Shown: one piece after another, positions 42,987-52,718 of the stretch | Layout: every line of letters begins with the position of its first letter | How positions within the stretch are numbered: position 1 is the first letter of the stretch | Source of the DNA: Candidatus Hydrogenedentota bacterium | GTDB taxonomy: Bacteria; Hydrogenedentota; Hydrogenedentia; Hydrogenedentales; JAEUWI01 | DNA length: 64,000 nucleotides | Direction of reading: 5' to 3' | Assembly (NCBI GenBank): GCA_016791475.1 | Contig: JAEUWI010000001.1 | Location: forward strand, 186,001-250,000 | Translations under genes and position numbers: made by a program | Notes under the pieces: generated by a model | Told to the model about the DNA's origin: nothing | Databases searched by the model: none | What the model saw: only the letters and a program-made list of their open reading frames with translations

Positions 42987-43763
42987 CTACTTCTTGGAAA
43001 GATCGCGGTAGTAAAGCTCTTTCGCTTCCGCCGTCATGCCCGAGTTATGGCACTGGATTGCGAAGAAGCCCTTGGTGTACTCCATGTCCTCGTAGGTCGT
43101 CACGAGTTCGTCGTTAATGAAGATTTCAATCTTCGGTCCCACGGCCTTCACGCGCATGGCGAACCATTCGCCGTCTTTCGTGAGCAGCTTCGAGGCCTTG
43201 CCCACGCCCTTGCCCGGCTTCCAAAGCCAGCCCGTGTGGGCTTCCTGGCTGTTGCAGATCTGGGCCTCGTAGCCCTCCGGGTAGCCGTTCACATTGTCCG
43301 CCGGCGGATTGGCCCGGAAATAAAGACCGCTGTTCGCGTTTTTGCCCTCTTCGGTGACCGCAATCCGGAACATGCCCTTGACCTCAAGATCCGTAAGCTC
43401 CGGTCCGATGTAGATGTGGCCCTGCTTTCCGGGCGAGCGTCCCACCATGACGCCGTCCTTCACTTCCCACACCGCATCGCCGCGCGGCGTCCAGCCTTCC
43501 AGATCCTTGCCGTTAAAAAGGGAGATCCATTCGCCGCCTTCTTCGGCTTCCTTCTCCGCCGATGCGGCGGGTGCCGTCGCCGGGGCTTCCGCCGGCGCCT
43601 CATTTACCGTGCCCGAGCCCTCCGCCGGTGTGGCGGATTCGTCCGCGGGCGTGGATGCGGCCTCGGCAGGGGCCTCCGTGGCGGGGGCCGTCTCGCTCTT
43701 CGGACAACCCGCCAGCATCAGGGCCGGGAACAGGGCAAGCAACATAAGGTACTTTGATTTCAT
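42987..43763 (-). CDS. DUF1080 (3-keto-disaccharide hydrolase-type) lipoprotein
   Basis: 258 residues from ATG 43763 (GGGAGG upstream). A lipobox LMLAGC is followed by an Ala/Pro/Glu-rich linker and a DUF1080 domain: WISLFNGKDLEGWTPRGD, SGLYFRANPP, and EIFINDELVTTYED. DUF1080 proteins have a concanavalin-A-like fold; recent members act as 3-keto-glycoside hydrolases. Probably outer-membrane-anchored facing the periplasm. Gfo/Idh/MocA dehydrogenases, some of which make 3-keto sugars, are also encoded in the window. Confidence 0.9.
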   Translation of the reverse strand: MKSKYLMLLALFPALMLAGCPKSETAPATEAPAEAASTPADESATPAEGSGTVNEAPAEAPATAPAASAEKEAEEGGEWISLFNGKDLEGWTPRGDAVWEVKDGVMVGRSPGKQGHIYIGPELTDLEVKGMFRIAVTEEGKNANSGLYFRANPPADNVNGYPEGYEAQICNSQEAHTGWLWKPGKGVGKASKLLTKDGEWFAMRVKAVGPKIEIFINDELVTTYEDMEYTKGFFAIQCHNSGMTAEAKELYYRDLSKK

Positions 43764-43979
43764 GGTCAAAACCTCCCTTAGTGGGTTTTCGATGGGGAAA
43801 GGCGGGCGGCGAAAAACAACGTCCCGACAACACCCGCCATTCTGTCGGATTGGCGGGAACAATACAACTTTTTGGGCGGGTAAGACGTCGTCGTATTGTA
43901 CACACTCCGCAGTGGGTCCCCGATTCGGCACTTTGCCCCAACACCGAAGTCCACGAGTGCGCGCGGTTCATCCCTTGAG

Positions 43980-45056
43980 TCATTTCGGTCCCACGTCACC
44001 GCCGACCGCTTCACTGCGCAAGCTTTCAATACGGGTACGGAGCGAATCTTCGAATGCGCAAGTGGCAGATGACGGATTTGAGTCCTCGACGAACACTACC
44101 ACCCGATCGGGCGTGGACAGCTCGGAGACGGAGACTTGAATACCCGGTGACTCATAGCGCACCAGGCAAGCCGGCGGGAATGAATCACTTCTGGTGTAAC
44201 CGTGGATGCGAGCCTCTTCTTCCACAGCGCGGAGCACGGTCTCGCGCGGCACCGCACTCTCCCGCACATAAACGCTTCTCGAACGGCTAACCTGGACCGC
44301 CCCCAAGTCGGCAAGCGCCGCTTGCACCTGAGAGGAATATTCGTGCCGTCCCCAATCATTGAGCGTGAGCTGCAGTTCGTTCGGCGATTGGTCGCGGTAA
44401 ATGGCTAGAGAAAAGTCTCGTGTGGAATATCGGGTCTCCAGACCGTGGAAGTGCTCGGGGCCAGGCTTATTTTCGGTCAGATCATACGTTGCGGCAATTG
44501 CCCGTATGCGGTCCAATACTGCGTCCGGCGCTTCCTTGGTCAGCGAAAGTGTCAGCTCTACTACTTGCCGTTTGTCTTCCCGCGCCAACTGGTCTGCAAC
44601 ACGAGAAGTTACCCAATCTGGCGCAGGCATTTCACCGCCGCATTCCTCCATGTCTTCGCCTTTGTACACCAACCCCAGAATCTGCCGAAGATTCGGTACA
44701 CCTGCGACCTCTGGGTCGACGGCGTCGAACTCATAAAAGACGAGATCGAACGTGTCTTCCCCAGTGGCGCGCGACGCCCATTCGAGATCGCCAGCTTCAA
44801 CCGTATACTCTCGCTGCAGTAGCGGTCGCCCCTCGCGGTCCCGAAGCGACACGAATACTCTCTTCTCGGTCTTGTCGACATAGGCATGCCCCGCCGCCCC
44901 GTTTACGTATACGGAAATCCGTCGGTCATGGGTCTCCCAATTGGTGCCTTCGGGCAGATAAGACGTCCCGCCCACATAGGTGTGCATGCAGGAACTCAGC
45001 AGCGGAGTCATGGCGACCAGCCCCGCCGTGATAAGGCCCTTTTTCAGTCGCAGCAT
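43980..45056 (-). CDS. Lipoprotein of unknown function
   Basis: 358 residues from ATG 45056 (GAGGAAAG upstream). A lipobox LLSSC ends the signal. The mature part is mixed alpha/beta with no recognised domain; the internal segment TLNDWGRHEYSSQVQAALAD resembles a secreted repeat. It lies 35 bp downstream of the large LamG/CARDB gene on the same strand and may be its partner. No function assigned. Confidence 0.7.
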   Translation of the reverse strand: MLRLKKGLITAGLVAMTPLLSSCMHTYVGGTSYLPEGTNWETHDRRISVYVNGAAGHAYVDKTEKRVFVSLRDREGRPLLQREYTVEAGDLEWASRATGEDTFDLVFYEFDAVDPEVAGVPNLRQILGLVYKGEDMEECGGEMPAPDWVTSRVADQLAREDKRQVVELTLSLTKEAPDAVLDRIRAIAATYDLTENKPGPEHFHGLETRYSTRDFSLAIYRDQSPNELQLTLNDWGRHEYSSQVQAALADLGAVQVSRSRSVYVRESAVPRETVLRAVEEEARIHGYTRSDSFPPACLVRYESPGIQVSVSELSTPDRVVVFVEDSNPSSATCAFEDSLRTRIESLRSEAVGGDVGPK

Positions 45057-45091
45057 AGCTCTTTCCTCCGCTTCGCCTTGGCGCTTTCGCA

Positions 45092-48000
45092 TTACTGCCG
45101 CGCCAACGTCACCTCGTTGTTCTCTTCAAACACCTCCGCCACGATATCGCCCGGATCCACGAACACGGATTCCACCACCGATTCACCCTTTGTGGTGATC
45201 GTAACCGTCGTGCGTCGGGCCGCCAGATCGCTCCGGGGCGTATCGATGTGGGCGATTCGCTCCTCCGCCAGCACGATTCCCTTCCTGTCGATCAGTGCCA
45301 CTTGAACGTTATACGCCGCCACCCCGCCCAGATTGTGCACCGTGACCGTCACGGTGTTGCCATCGATCTGAATATCCTCGTGCGAAATCGCCAGGTCGGC
45401 GAGCTGCGCCGGATGCTCCACAGCGCCGATCCGATTGATGGATATTATCGTGTTCTGGCCCGCCGGTACATTGAACGGCACGGTGCTGAATCGACTTAGT
45501 TGAACCGTGGCCACTTCCCGCACGGCATCAGCGTCGATAGCTCCGTCGTCGTCCAGATCGGCGCCGACCGCCACCTCGTACGTGCCTGACTCAAGCCGCC
45601 ACACGCGCATCGCGCATTCAACCGGCTCCTCGTCAAAGTTATAGCAATTCACCACCAGCCGCGTATCGTCGGCATACGAAACCAGCCGCGAGAAATCGGG
45701 CGAATCGACATCTTCCCAGCTTACCGCGATGGAGGGGGGGAAGGGCTCGGTGTAGGCCTGCAGGCGTCCGCCGAGTGCCGCGCTGGTGAGCACTTCGCGG
45801 CCGATACCCCGCTGATTATCGGTGTGGACCCGCGCCTCGGTAAGCCCGAAAACTGCGAGGTCGTCCACCTTTTTAACGGCGTCCATCATCTGTCGGGCGA
45901 TGTCGGCGCGATCCGTGATGGCGTGGGGCGGGCGGGTCTCGGTCTCGCCCCACCACCAGCCGAGGTGGGTGCGGGTGTAGTGACCGATCTCCGAGTCCAT
46001 TTGATCGATTAGATTTACGTCGGGCTGATCCCGCATGGCGCGGTCGCCGTTGAGCGGCGCGAGGCCTTTCTGAGCGCGCGCCGCATTGGCCGCCTCCACG
46101 CGCTCGCGGTAGCGCCGGGCGGTTTGCAGTTCGCGCTCGAAGACCCGCGGATTGCCAAGGGCATTGGACAGCATGAGCGGGCGGCTGCAGATGTAATCGG
46201 TGATGTGGAGCGGGTCGATGGGCCAGATATCGCAGTAGCCGTCTTTGTAGATGCCCAGCGCCTCCAGGCCGTCGTAGAAGCGCAGCCACGATTTCCGCGC
46301 GCCTTCGTGGCCCAGGAGCGGCAGGGCGGCCCAACCCAGCGGAATAAAGGAGTCGTCATTCGAGCCGCCCCAGAACATGCCGTCCTTGCGTTGTTGTCCC
46401 ACGATCCAGTCCACCACTTCGTAGTTCGCCGCGAGGAGTTCGCGCTGCGCCGTCGCCCACGCGGGGGCACCCTCCACAGGTTCGAAACGCAGCGGTCGCT
46501 CCGGCTCGTCCTCGTCGATGCTGCCGAACCAGGCGCGGTCGAAAAGAAGTGTCTTGTAGCGCTTCGCCATCTCGTTCTCCGGGTCGATGCGCAACACAGC
46601 CAGCGGGGGATAGGCCATGTCGTAGGGCCCGCCGAAGACTTCCCACTCGTCCACTGAAATCGTGTCTCCCGCGAATAGCCAGGGGCGGTAATTGTACTCT
46701 TTCATGTATTGCATGCGCGCGGGAAGCAACGCGTGTTGGGCGTATTGCGCCAGGGATTCCCCTTGTCCGGATGTGGGGGTGAGCGTCAGGGCGGAAGCGC
46801 CTGCTGCCCCGCCGACCACCAACGTGGCCCCCTTCGCGAAGGTCAGCTCCACGAGTAGCCGGTCGTTGTCCGCAAGCACCAAGTCCGTAATATCGAACAT
46901 CAACTCGACCACCTGCGGTGTGTCGTTGCCTGAGTAGTCTATACGAACGCAGGACTGTGTCCAGAAACGACTGGGGTTTCCAGGATCACGCAGCTTCATC
47001 CAGAGCACGTCCGCTTGAGCCTGGGGGTTGACCACAAGACGCAGGCCAATCGCGTCGACGCCGGTCAGGGTCTTGCTCGGAGCCGCCAGCACGTGAATCG
47101 ACTGAAGCGGTGCCAGGGTAAGCTCCGAAGGAACTCCCGCCTGCGCGCTCGTCGGGAGAACAACGCGATGTTGGCCGCCCTTGAGCTTCTCGAGGGCATC
47201 CCAATAGCGCGAAATGTCCGCCGTTGACGCGATTGGAGTGCCGATGTAGGCTACCTGGCTGCTCTGATTCGTCTCCTTCTTGTCCTGGCGGCCCACTTCC
47301 CAGAGTTGCATCTCATGGATACGTGTAGGTTCGGTCAGCGGCATTTCCGCGCTGCCTTCGAGATCCTCAGGCAGGCCGTGTTCCTTAACGAGCGGAATCT
47401 GAAAAATTTCATCACCCTTCAAATCGATCTTTTCAGAATAAAAGACCGGTGCGTACTTTTCCATTCTCAACAAGGGCACGTCCTCTTTGTTGCGTCGCAC
47501 GTCCAAGCCGGACAGCGTGCCCTCAAAGGAGACGTAGTTTGGCTTTTCGCCCGTCGCAAGCTTCACCTCGATATTCTCGCCATGAAAATCGGCATCGCCG
47601 AGGATGAACGTGAAAAGCCGGTAGGGCGCGGGCCATGCCAGTTCGTAGCGCCCGTCCATGATGAAGGAGACCGGAATCTGTTCGTCCAGGCACGACTCCA
47701 CCAGACTCTGGCGCATGGGCAGCACGCCTTCGCCCGCCTTCACCACGGGAAGCTCCATCGCATCGAGATCGCCATACTCCGCCAGAAGCCGCCGGGCCGC
47801 ATCCCCATCCATGGGTGCATCGCGGAGCGCGGGATTCGCTGGCGCTTCGTTCTTTTCATACAGCGCCGCGATCTCGGCATCGTCCAATGGGTAATCGAAC
47901 ATCCGGATTTCGTCATAGCGCGATTGCTGGAGGAAGGGGCTGAAGAGTCCGGGCAGGGGCGCCTGCCACCACGCGTCCTGCCCCCACGACGACCCGACGA

Positions 48001-48634
48001 GTTTGCCATTGTGATAGAGCTTCATCCCGTATGCACGGTCGTAGCTCATCGCCACATGGTGCCACGCTCCATCTTGCCACGTGGGTTGATCGGCCTTTAC
48101 GCGATGATACTCCGAGCGCACGTCGCGCAGGTGGGCGTGGAGGCGTCCCTCCTGATCCACCTCCACCGTGAAGAGGTCCCGTTCCTTTCGGCCCCACGCG
48201 CTGCTACCCTGCATGAACAGGACTCCCCGATGGGCCGCCTCGCCCTTGACCCAGAAAGCCACCGTGCCGCGATCCCCATAGAAATGCCCCGAGCCCCAGT
48301 AGTGAGGCTTCTTCCGCCACTCGCCCCAGACCACGGCAACGGTCAGATCGCAGTCCAGACCCGACTGGTTCCAGGTGCCGGCGGACTTGGGCGCGCCGTC
48401 CTCAATGTGCAGTCCGTTTCCGAAGCGGCCTTCGCCGATGGAGAGAGCCCGCTCCTTCAGGCTTTCCGCTCCCTGACTCTTGTAGTGCTCATTGCGCGAT
48501 ACGAAGTCGGAAAGGATCTCGGAAGTTTCCTCAAAAGGCAAATACAGCGTTTCACCGGGAGGAGAGGCCGCTGAGTTTGCCTCAGACGGGGTGATCACCG
48601 AAAGCAATAGGACGAGAGATAGAGCACGGGCCAT
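45092..48634 (-). CDS. Large exported LamG/CARDB protein, probable glycan-active
   Basis: 1180 residues from ATG 48634 with GGGAG upstream. A signal peptide is followed by a LamG-like concanavalin domain (YGDRGTVAFWVKGEAAHRG, DGAWHHVAMSYDRAYGMKLY, YDEIRMFDYPLDDAEIAALYE). A central 600-residue region holds Trp/Asp-rich catalytic-looking segments (LRFYDGLEALGIYKDGY, WPIDPLHITDYICSRPLM) but no family was recognised. Residues near the C-terminus have CARDB/Ig features (VTVTVHNLGGVAAYNVQVALID, VFEENNEVTL). The layout is that of a secreted polysaccharide-binding or -cleaving enzyme. The region before its ATG is shared with the divergent propeller gene. Confidence 0.75.
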   Translation of the reverse strand: MARALSLVLLLSVITPSEANSAASPPGETLYLPFEETSEILSDFVSRNEHYKSQGAESLKERALSIGEGRFGNGLHIEDGAPKSAGTWNQSGLDCDLTVAVVWGEWRKKPHYWGSGHFYGDRGTVAFWVKGEAAHRGVLFMQGSSAWGRKERDLFTVEVDQEGRLHAHLRDVRSEYHRVKADQPTWQDGAWHHVAMSYDRAYGMKLYHNGKLVGSSWGQDAWWQAPLPGLFSPFLQQSRYDEIRMFDYPLDDAEIAALYEKNEAPANPALRDAPMDGDAARRLLAEYGDLDAMELPVVKAGEGVLPMRQSLVESCLDEQIPVSFIMDGRYELAWPAPYRLFTFILGDADFHGENIEVKLATGEKPNYVSFEGTLSGLDVRRNKEDVPLLRMEKYAPVFYSEKIDLKGDEIFQIPLVKEHGLPEDLEGSAEMPLTEPTRIHEMQLWEVGRQDKKETNQSSQVAYIGTPIASTADISRYWDALEKLKGGQHRVVLPTSAQAGVPSELTLAPLQSIHVLAAPSKTLTGVDAIGLRLVVNPQAQADVLWMKLRDPGNPSRFWTQSCVRIDYSGNDTPQVVELMFDITDLVLADNDRLLVELTFAKGATLVVGGAAGASALTLTPTSGQGESLAQYAQHALLPARMQYMKEYNYRPWLFAGDTISVDEWEVFGGPYDMAYPPLAVLRIDPENEMAKRYKTLLFDRAWFGSIDEDEPERPLRFEPVEGAPAWATAQRELLAANYEVVDWIVGQQRKDGMFWGGSNDDSFIPLGWAALPLLGHEGARKSWLRFYDGLEALGIYKDGYCDIWPIDPLHITDYICSRPLMLSNALGNPRVFERELQTARRYRERVEAANAARAQKGLAPLNGDRAMRDQPDVNLIDQMDSEIGHYTRTHLGWWWGETETRPPHAITDRADIARQMMDAVKKVDDLAVFGLTEARVHTDNQRGIGREVLTSAALGGRLQAYTEPFPPSIAVSWEDVDSPDFSRLVSYADDTRLVVNCYNFDEEPVECAMRVWRLESGTYEVAVGADLDDDGAIDADAVREVATVQLSRFSTVPFNVPAGQNTIISINRIGAVEHPAQLADLAISHEDIQIDGNTVTVTVHNLGGVAAYNVQVALIDRKGIVLAEERIAHIDTPRSDLAARRTTVTITTKGESVVESVFVDPGDIVAEVFEENNEVTLARQ

Positions 48635-48837
48635 TCGAAAGACTCCCTGGGAATGCGACAGGCGCGGTTCGTGCGGGAAATAGAGAACTCCGTCGGTACC
48701 GGGGCAGTGTAAGTCTATAAAAACTCCCAAATCAATAGACCCTTGATCTCCGACCGTCCTTTCGATAGCATGGTGCGGTCGGGCGCGGTTCGTGCATTCC
48801 TGGGTGTTCCCCCTTACCCCATTGGAGGTCGTGCTTC

Positions 48838-51411
48838 ATGAAATCGTTCGTATGCATCGGGCTGATCGCCATCGCGCTGGCGGCCCACGCCGCGCCCGAA
48901 AAGTTCCTGACCTACAACCAGGCCACCGAAGTGAGTCTGCGCGATGCGGCCGGGATGGAGGCGGATTCCCGGGAAATCAACGCGCTCGCGGTCGAGGGGA
49001 ACTACGTCTACGGCGCCACATCGGGTGATGCGTGTCATATCTTCCGCTTTGATCCCGCCACCGCGAGAGTTGATGTCCTCGCAACCGTCCCCGGCACGAA
49101 CACGGTCATGCGGGGGCTTGCGGTGGATGGGGACACGGTCTATGTCGGCACGATGCTGACCAAGGAGCAGCTCTGGCTTAAGATTCGGAAAGCGCAGCCC
49201 GGTTTTGACCCCGAAGACGCCAACCTGATTCCCATCAAGCCCGAGTATAACACCGGCCACATGTACCGTATCAGCGAGGGCAAACTGGAGGACCTTGGGG
49301 TTCCGGTGCCCAATCAGGGTATCCACACCATGACGCTGGACAAGAAGCGCGGCCTCATCTACGGTGTTACCGCGCCCAACGGCCGCTTTTTCATCTACGA
49401 CACGAAAACCGGTAACGTGGAGCACACCGCATTCGGCGAGACCTATTCCATGGTCTCGAATCACCGCGTGGGGCTGGTCACCGTAGATCGTGAACTCGCC
49501 GGGATTACACCTGGCGAAGCGGAGTGGAACAATCGTCTCATTGCGAAGGCCATGCACGTAGCCTCTGATGGAAAGATGTACACCTCCGGTTGGGATGGGC
49601 AAATCCTCCGCTACGACCCCGAAGTGGCCGATCTCCAGCAGCGTTTCACCGCGGTAGCCTATATCCCCTCCGTGCCTGGACGAAACTATTGGAACCGTAT
49701 CGACGCCATCGTGGAAAAGGATGGCCACCTTTACCTCGGTACTTCCGACGGCTACATCGTCAAGTACAATCTGGCCACCGAGGAGATGGGCGTATTCGGC
49801 AAACCCATTCGCGCCATCGACGTCATGGGCATGGCCTTTTCTCCCCTGGATGGTCGGCTCTACGGCGTGAGCGGCGGCGGCGAGGAAGGCATGAGTCGCT
49901 TGTGGTCGTGCAACGTGACCGACGGCACTTTCGACATCGATTTTCCGGCAAAGCAGGTCTTCCAGAACCGCCGACGGGTGGGGGCTGTGGCCTGCGCCGC
50001 GGACGGCACGCTGGTCGCTGCGGAGGCCTACCGCGTGGGCAATCTTTGGGCCCTGACCGCGGGCGAGCCAAAGGCCTGGGAGAAGAGCGGCGTGTTCCCG
50101 CCCACAACCGCGGGCGAGGGAAGGGTCGCCGTTGTGGATGAAGGTAGATTCGCGCTGCGCAAGCCCCTTGAGGTTGAGGTGTATCCCATTCCCACATCAA
50201 TGCACGGTGGATCGGGCTACACGGCGGTCGAGCAGGATCGAAAGGGCCGCGTCTATATTGGTACCGCCTACTACGGGAAGACGGCCTATCTCGCGCAGCT
50301 TACGCCTCGAACGGCGGACTGGAAATCGGTGTTCAGATCGGATGAATTGACGGGTCAGTACGGGCGTGGCCAGGGCATTCCCGGAAAGATCCACACAAAA
50401 TTGCGGCTCGGCGAGGATGGCAAAATCTACGGCGCGATGAAACAGGGCTATGAACTGCATTATGAGATTCGGGCCGACGTGGGGGAAGCGCCGGAGGGTG
50501 CGCGCGGCAGTCAGTACACGTGCCATCTTTTCTCCTACGACCCAAAGACCGATACCGCGCTGGATCTCGGACCGGGGCTGCTCCAGCAGGGTATTACCAG
50601 TTTCGAAGTGGACACCGCGCGCGGCTACCTCTATGGCGCCACTGTGCCCGGCGTTTCGTTTATTGTCTATGACCTGAAGACCAGGCGCCTCTGGGACGCC
50701 GGTCAAATGTCGCACGGACACCCGAAGCGGTACATGCCGGGCGACCCCGGCACAGGCAAAATCTATCACCCCGGCGAAACCACGCCCTCGGGCAGAAACT
50801 TCATGAGCGTGTGGGATCCGGAAGAATTTCGCCTGCGCGATATCGAGGTGGTGGGGGAGGAGGGGCTGAAGTATGTCCACTCCTATGCCTCCGCGTGCGG
50901 CGCACCGGGGACAAGCACCTACTACGGCCTCGCGGGCGACACGATCTTCGAGATGAGCCTGGACACCAGCAAGGATGGCAAGCTGCACGCCCGCCCCTTG
51001 TGCTACGTGGGCGTCGATGGCGATTCACAGCACTCGGGGGTGCAGGCTTTCGAGCGCGGTCCCGACGGCCGTATTTACTGGGGAAGCACGGGCGGGCGCA
51101 ACGTGCCCCTGGACATTTTCGTGTGGGATCCCAAGACCGAAACGAAGACCTATCTCGGTTCTTGCGCCACGGGCGGCGACTACATCCGGTGGAGTCATCT
51201 CCAGGGCATGTCCTTCGACGAGAAAGGCAACCTCGCCATGCATATTCTGTATGCGGAAATTACACCGGAGCAGCGCAAGCACTGGAAAGTGTCGAAAGAC
51301 TTTGAATACGAGGAGATCGAGGAGCAGCCCCACTTCAAGGGCTATCCCACCCTCGATGAAGGTACCTTCTACAGCGTGTACTACGTGAAAAACGCGACAA
51401 AATTGAAGTAA
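48838..51411 (+). CDS. Exported beta-propeller protein of unknown function
   Basis: 857 residues from ATG 48838 (GGAGG upstream) with a signal peptide (FVCIGLIAIALAAHA). Many WD/YVTN-like propeller blades can be seen (LAVEGNYVYGATSGDACHIF, GLAVDGDTVYVGTM, MAFSPLDGRLYGVSGG, VYIGTAYYGKTAYLAQL). No catalytic motif seen. Secreted or periplasmic; perhaps a substrate-binding or scaffolding part of the glycan degradation set. Divergent from the LamG/CARDB gene, 203 bp away. Confidence 0.75.
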   Translation: MKSFVCIGLIAIALAAHAAPEKFLTYNQATEVSLRDAAGMEADSREINALAVEGNYVYGATSGDACHIFRFDPATARVDVLATVPGTNTVMRGLAVDGDTVYVGTMLTKEQLWLKIRKAQPGFDPEDANLIPIKPEYNTGHMYRISEGKLEDLGVPVPNQGIHTMTLDKKRGLIYGVTAPNGRFFIYDTKTGNVEHTAFGETYSMVSNHRVGLVTVDRELAGITPGEAEWNNRLIAKAMHVASDGKMYTSGWDGQILRYDPEVADLQQRFTAVAYIPSVPGRNYWNRIDAIVEKDGHLYLGTSDGYIVKYNLATEEMGVFGKPIRAIDVMGMAFSPLDGRLYGVSGGGEEGMSRLWSCNVTDGTFDIDFPAKQVFQNRRRVGAVACAADGTLVAAEAYRVGNLWALTAGEPKAWEKSGVFPPTTAGEGRVAVVDEGRFALRKPLEVEVYPIPTSMHGGSGYTAVEQDRKGRVYIGTAYYGKTAYLAQLTPRTADWKSVFRSDELTGQYGRGQGIPGKIHTKLRLGEDGKIYGAMKQGYELHYEIRADVGEAPEGARGSQYTCHLFSYDPKTDTALDLGPGLLQQGITSFEVDTARGYLYGATVPGVSFIVYDLKTRRLWDAGQMSHGHPKRYMPGDPGTGKIYHPGETTPSGRNFMSVWDPEEFRLRDIEVVGEEGLKYVHSYASACGAPGTSTYYGLAGDTIFEMSLDTSKDGKLHARPLCYVGVDGDSQHSGVQAFERGPDGRIYWGSTGGRNVPLDIFVWDPKTETKTYLGSCATGGDYIRWSHLQGMSFDEKGNLAMHILYAEITPEQRKHWKVSKDFEYEEIEEQPHFKGYPTLDEGTFYSVYYVKNATKLK

Positions 51412-51504
51412 GAGGAAGGACACACTCATTGCCACGGTCCTCCGTGGTGACGAGCGCAAGGGAACTCGCGGTTCAGCATAATAGATTTTGAAGTTCGGAG
51501 CAGT

Positions 51505-52569
51505 ATGAACAATTCCATCGGTTTCGGTATTCTCGGTGCGGGGCTCGTGAGCCCTTTTCACGCCAACGCCATCCTTCATTCCAACGGAGGACGCCTGGTC
51601 GCCATAGCCGACGTGGATCAGGCCCGGGCGAACAGTCGCGCGTCGGAGTTTGGCGTCGAAGCGCGCCACAGTCTTGAGGCGCTCCTGGACGATCCCGCGA
51701 TCAGCGTGATCAACATCGCCACCCCAAACCATCTCCACTTCGAGGCCGTCCTCGCCTGCGCGCAGGCGGGCAGGCACGTGCTGTGCGAAAAACCCCCGGC
51801 CATGTCCCTTGCCGAAACAGATCAAATGGTGGCGGCCTGCAAAGATGCCGGCGTGAAGTTCGGCTGTACCGTGCAGTGCCGCGTGCGCGACGCCGTGGCC
51901 GCCATCAAGCGCGCGGTCGACAGCGGGCGCTTTGGTCAACTGCTCCAGGCGGATACCTATATGAAATGGTATCGACCTGCCGATTATTACCATATGGATC
52001 CGTGGCGTTCTTCCCGCCAGTGCGGTGCCGGGGTGACAATCCAGCACGCCTTTCATTACATCGACCTGCTAGTTTACCTGGCGGGGCCCATGAAGCGGGT
52101 TGACGCGCGGATGACGAATCTGCAGCATCCTTCGGTCAACCTCGAAGATACGCTGTCGGCCTTCGTGGAGTATGAAAGCGGTGCCCATGGGGTCGTGCAG
52201 GCGACCACGGCGCTCTGGCCCGGTTCAGACTTGCGCGTCGAAATTCACGGAGAAAACGGCACGGCGATCCTGATTGGCGAGCGGATGGCGGAGTGGAAGT
52301 TCAAAGATGAGCAGTCCGACGACGAGGCCATTCGCCGTCTGGGCAGTGCGGAGCAACACACCGCCGCCGGCGGAGCGGCCGACTTCGGTTTTCGCGATCA
52401 CCTTGTTGTGGTGCAGGACATGATTGACGCTATTCTCGCCGGGCGCGATGTCGTGATTCCGGTGGAAAGTGTCCGTCACACGTTGGAAGTCGCCCTGGCC
52501 ATGTATGCGTCGGCAAAACGCAGCGGTCCGGTGGCGCTTCCGCTGGCGACGGATGTGGAGATCTGGTGA
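51505..52569 (+). CDS. Gfo/Idh/MocA family oxidoreductase, cytoplasmic
   Basis: 354 residues. FGILGAGLVSPFHANA binds the nucleotide, VINIATPNHLHFE and LCEKPPAMS carry the catalytic EKP Lys, and GAGVTIQHAFHYIDLLVYLAG marks the conserved C-terminal active-site helix with its His. There is no signal peptide, in contrast to the gene at 28547. A sugar dehydrogenase role with NAD(P) is expected. It is followed by the pectate-lyase-like gene, with which it may work in galacturonate or related metabolism. Confidence 0.92.
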   Translation: MNNSIGFGILGAGLVSPFHANAILHSNGGRLVAIADVDQARANSRASEFGVEARHSLEALLDDPAISVINIATPNHLHFEAVLACAQAGRHVLCEKPPAMSLAETDQMVAACKDAGVKFGCTVQCRVRDAVAAIKRAVDSGRFGQLLQADTYMKWYRPADYYHMDPWRSSRQCGAGVTIQHAFHYIDLLVYLAGPMKRVDARMTNLQHPSVNLEDTLSAFVEYESGAHGVVQATTALWPGSDLRVEIHGENGTAILIGERMAEWKFKDEQSDDEAIRRLGSAEQHTAAGGAADFGFRDHLVVVQDMIDAILAGRDVVIPVESVRHTLEVALAMYASAKRSGPVALPLATDVEIW

Positions 52570-52718
52570 ACTCATCCCGGGCGCAATTGCGAGCGCCGGG
52601 AAGGTGATGGGGAATGATTGTCTTGGAAGTCCCCGCGTAATCCGGGTGGTAGCAGTCCGTATACAGTTTATGACTCAATGGGCCAATTTCGCTCGTGGCT
52701 GGCGAGAAGGAGATGGTT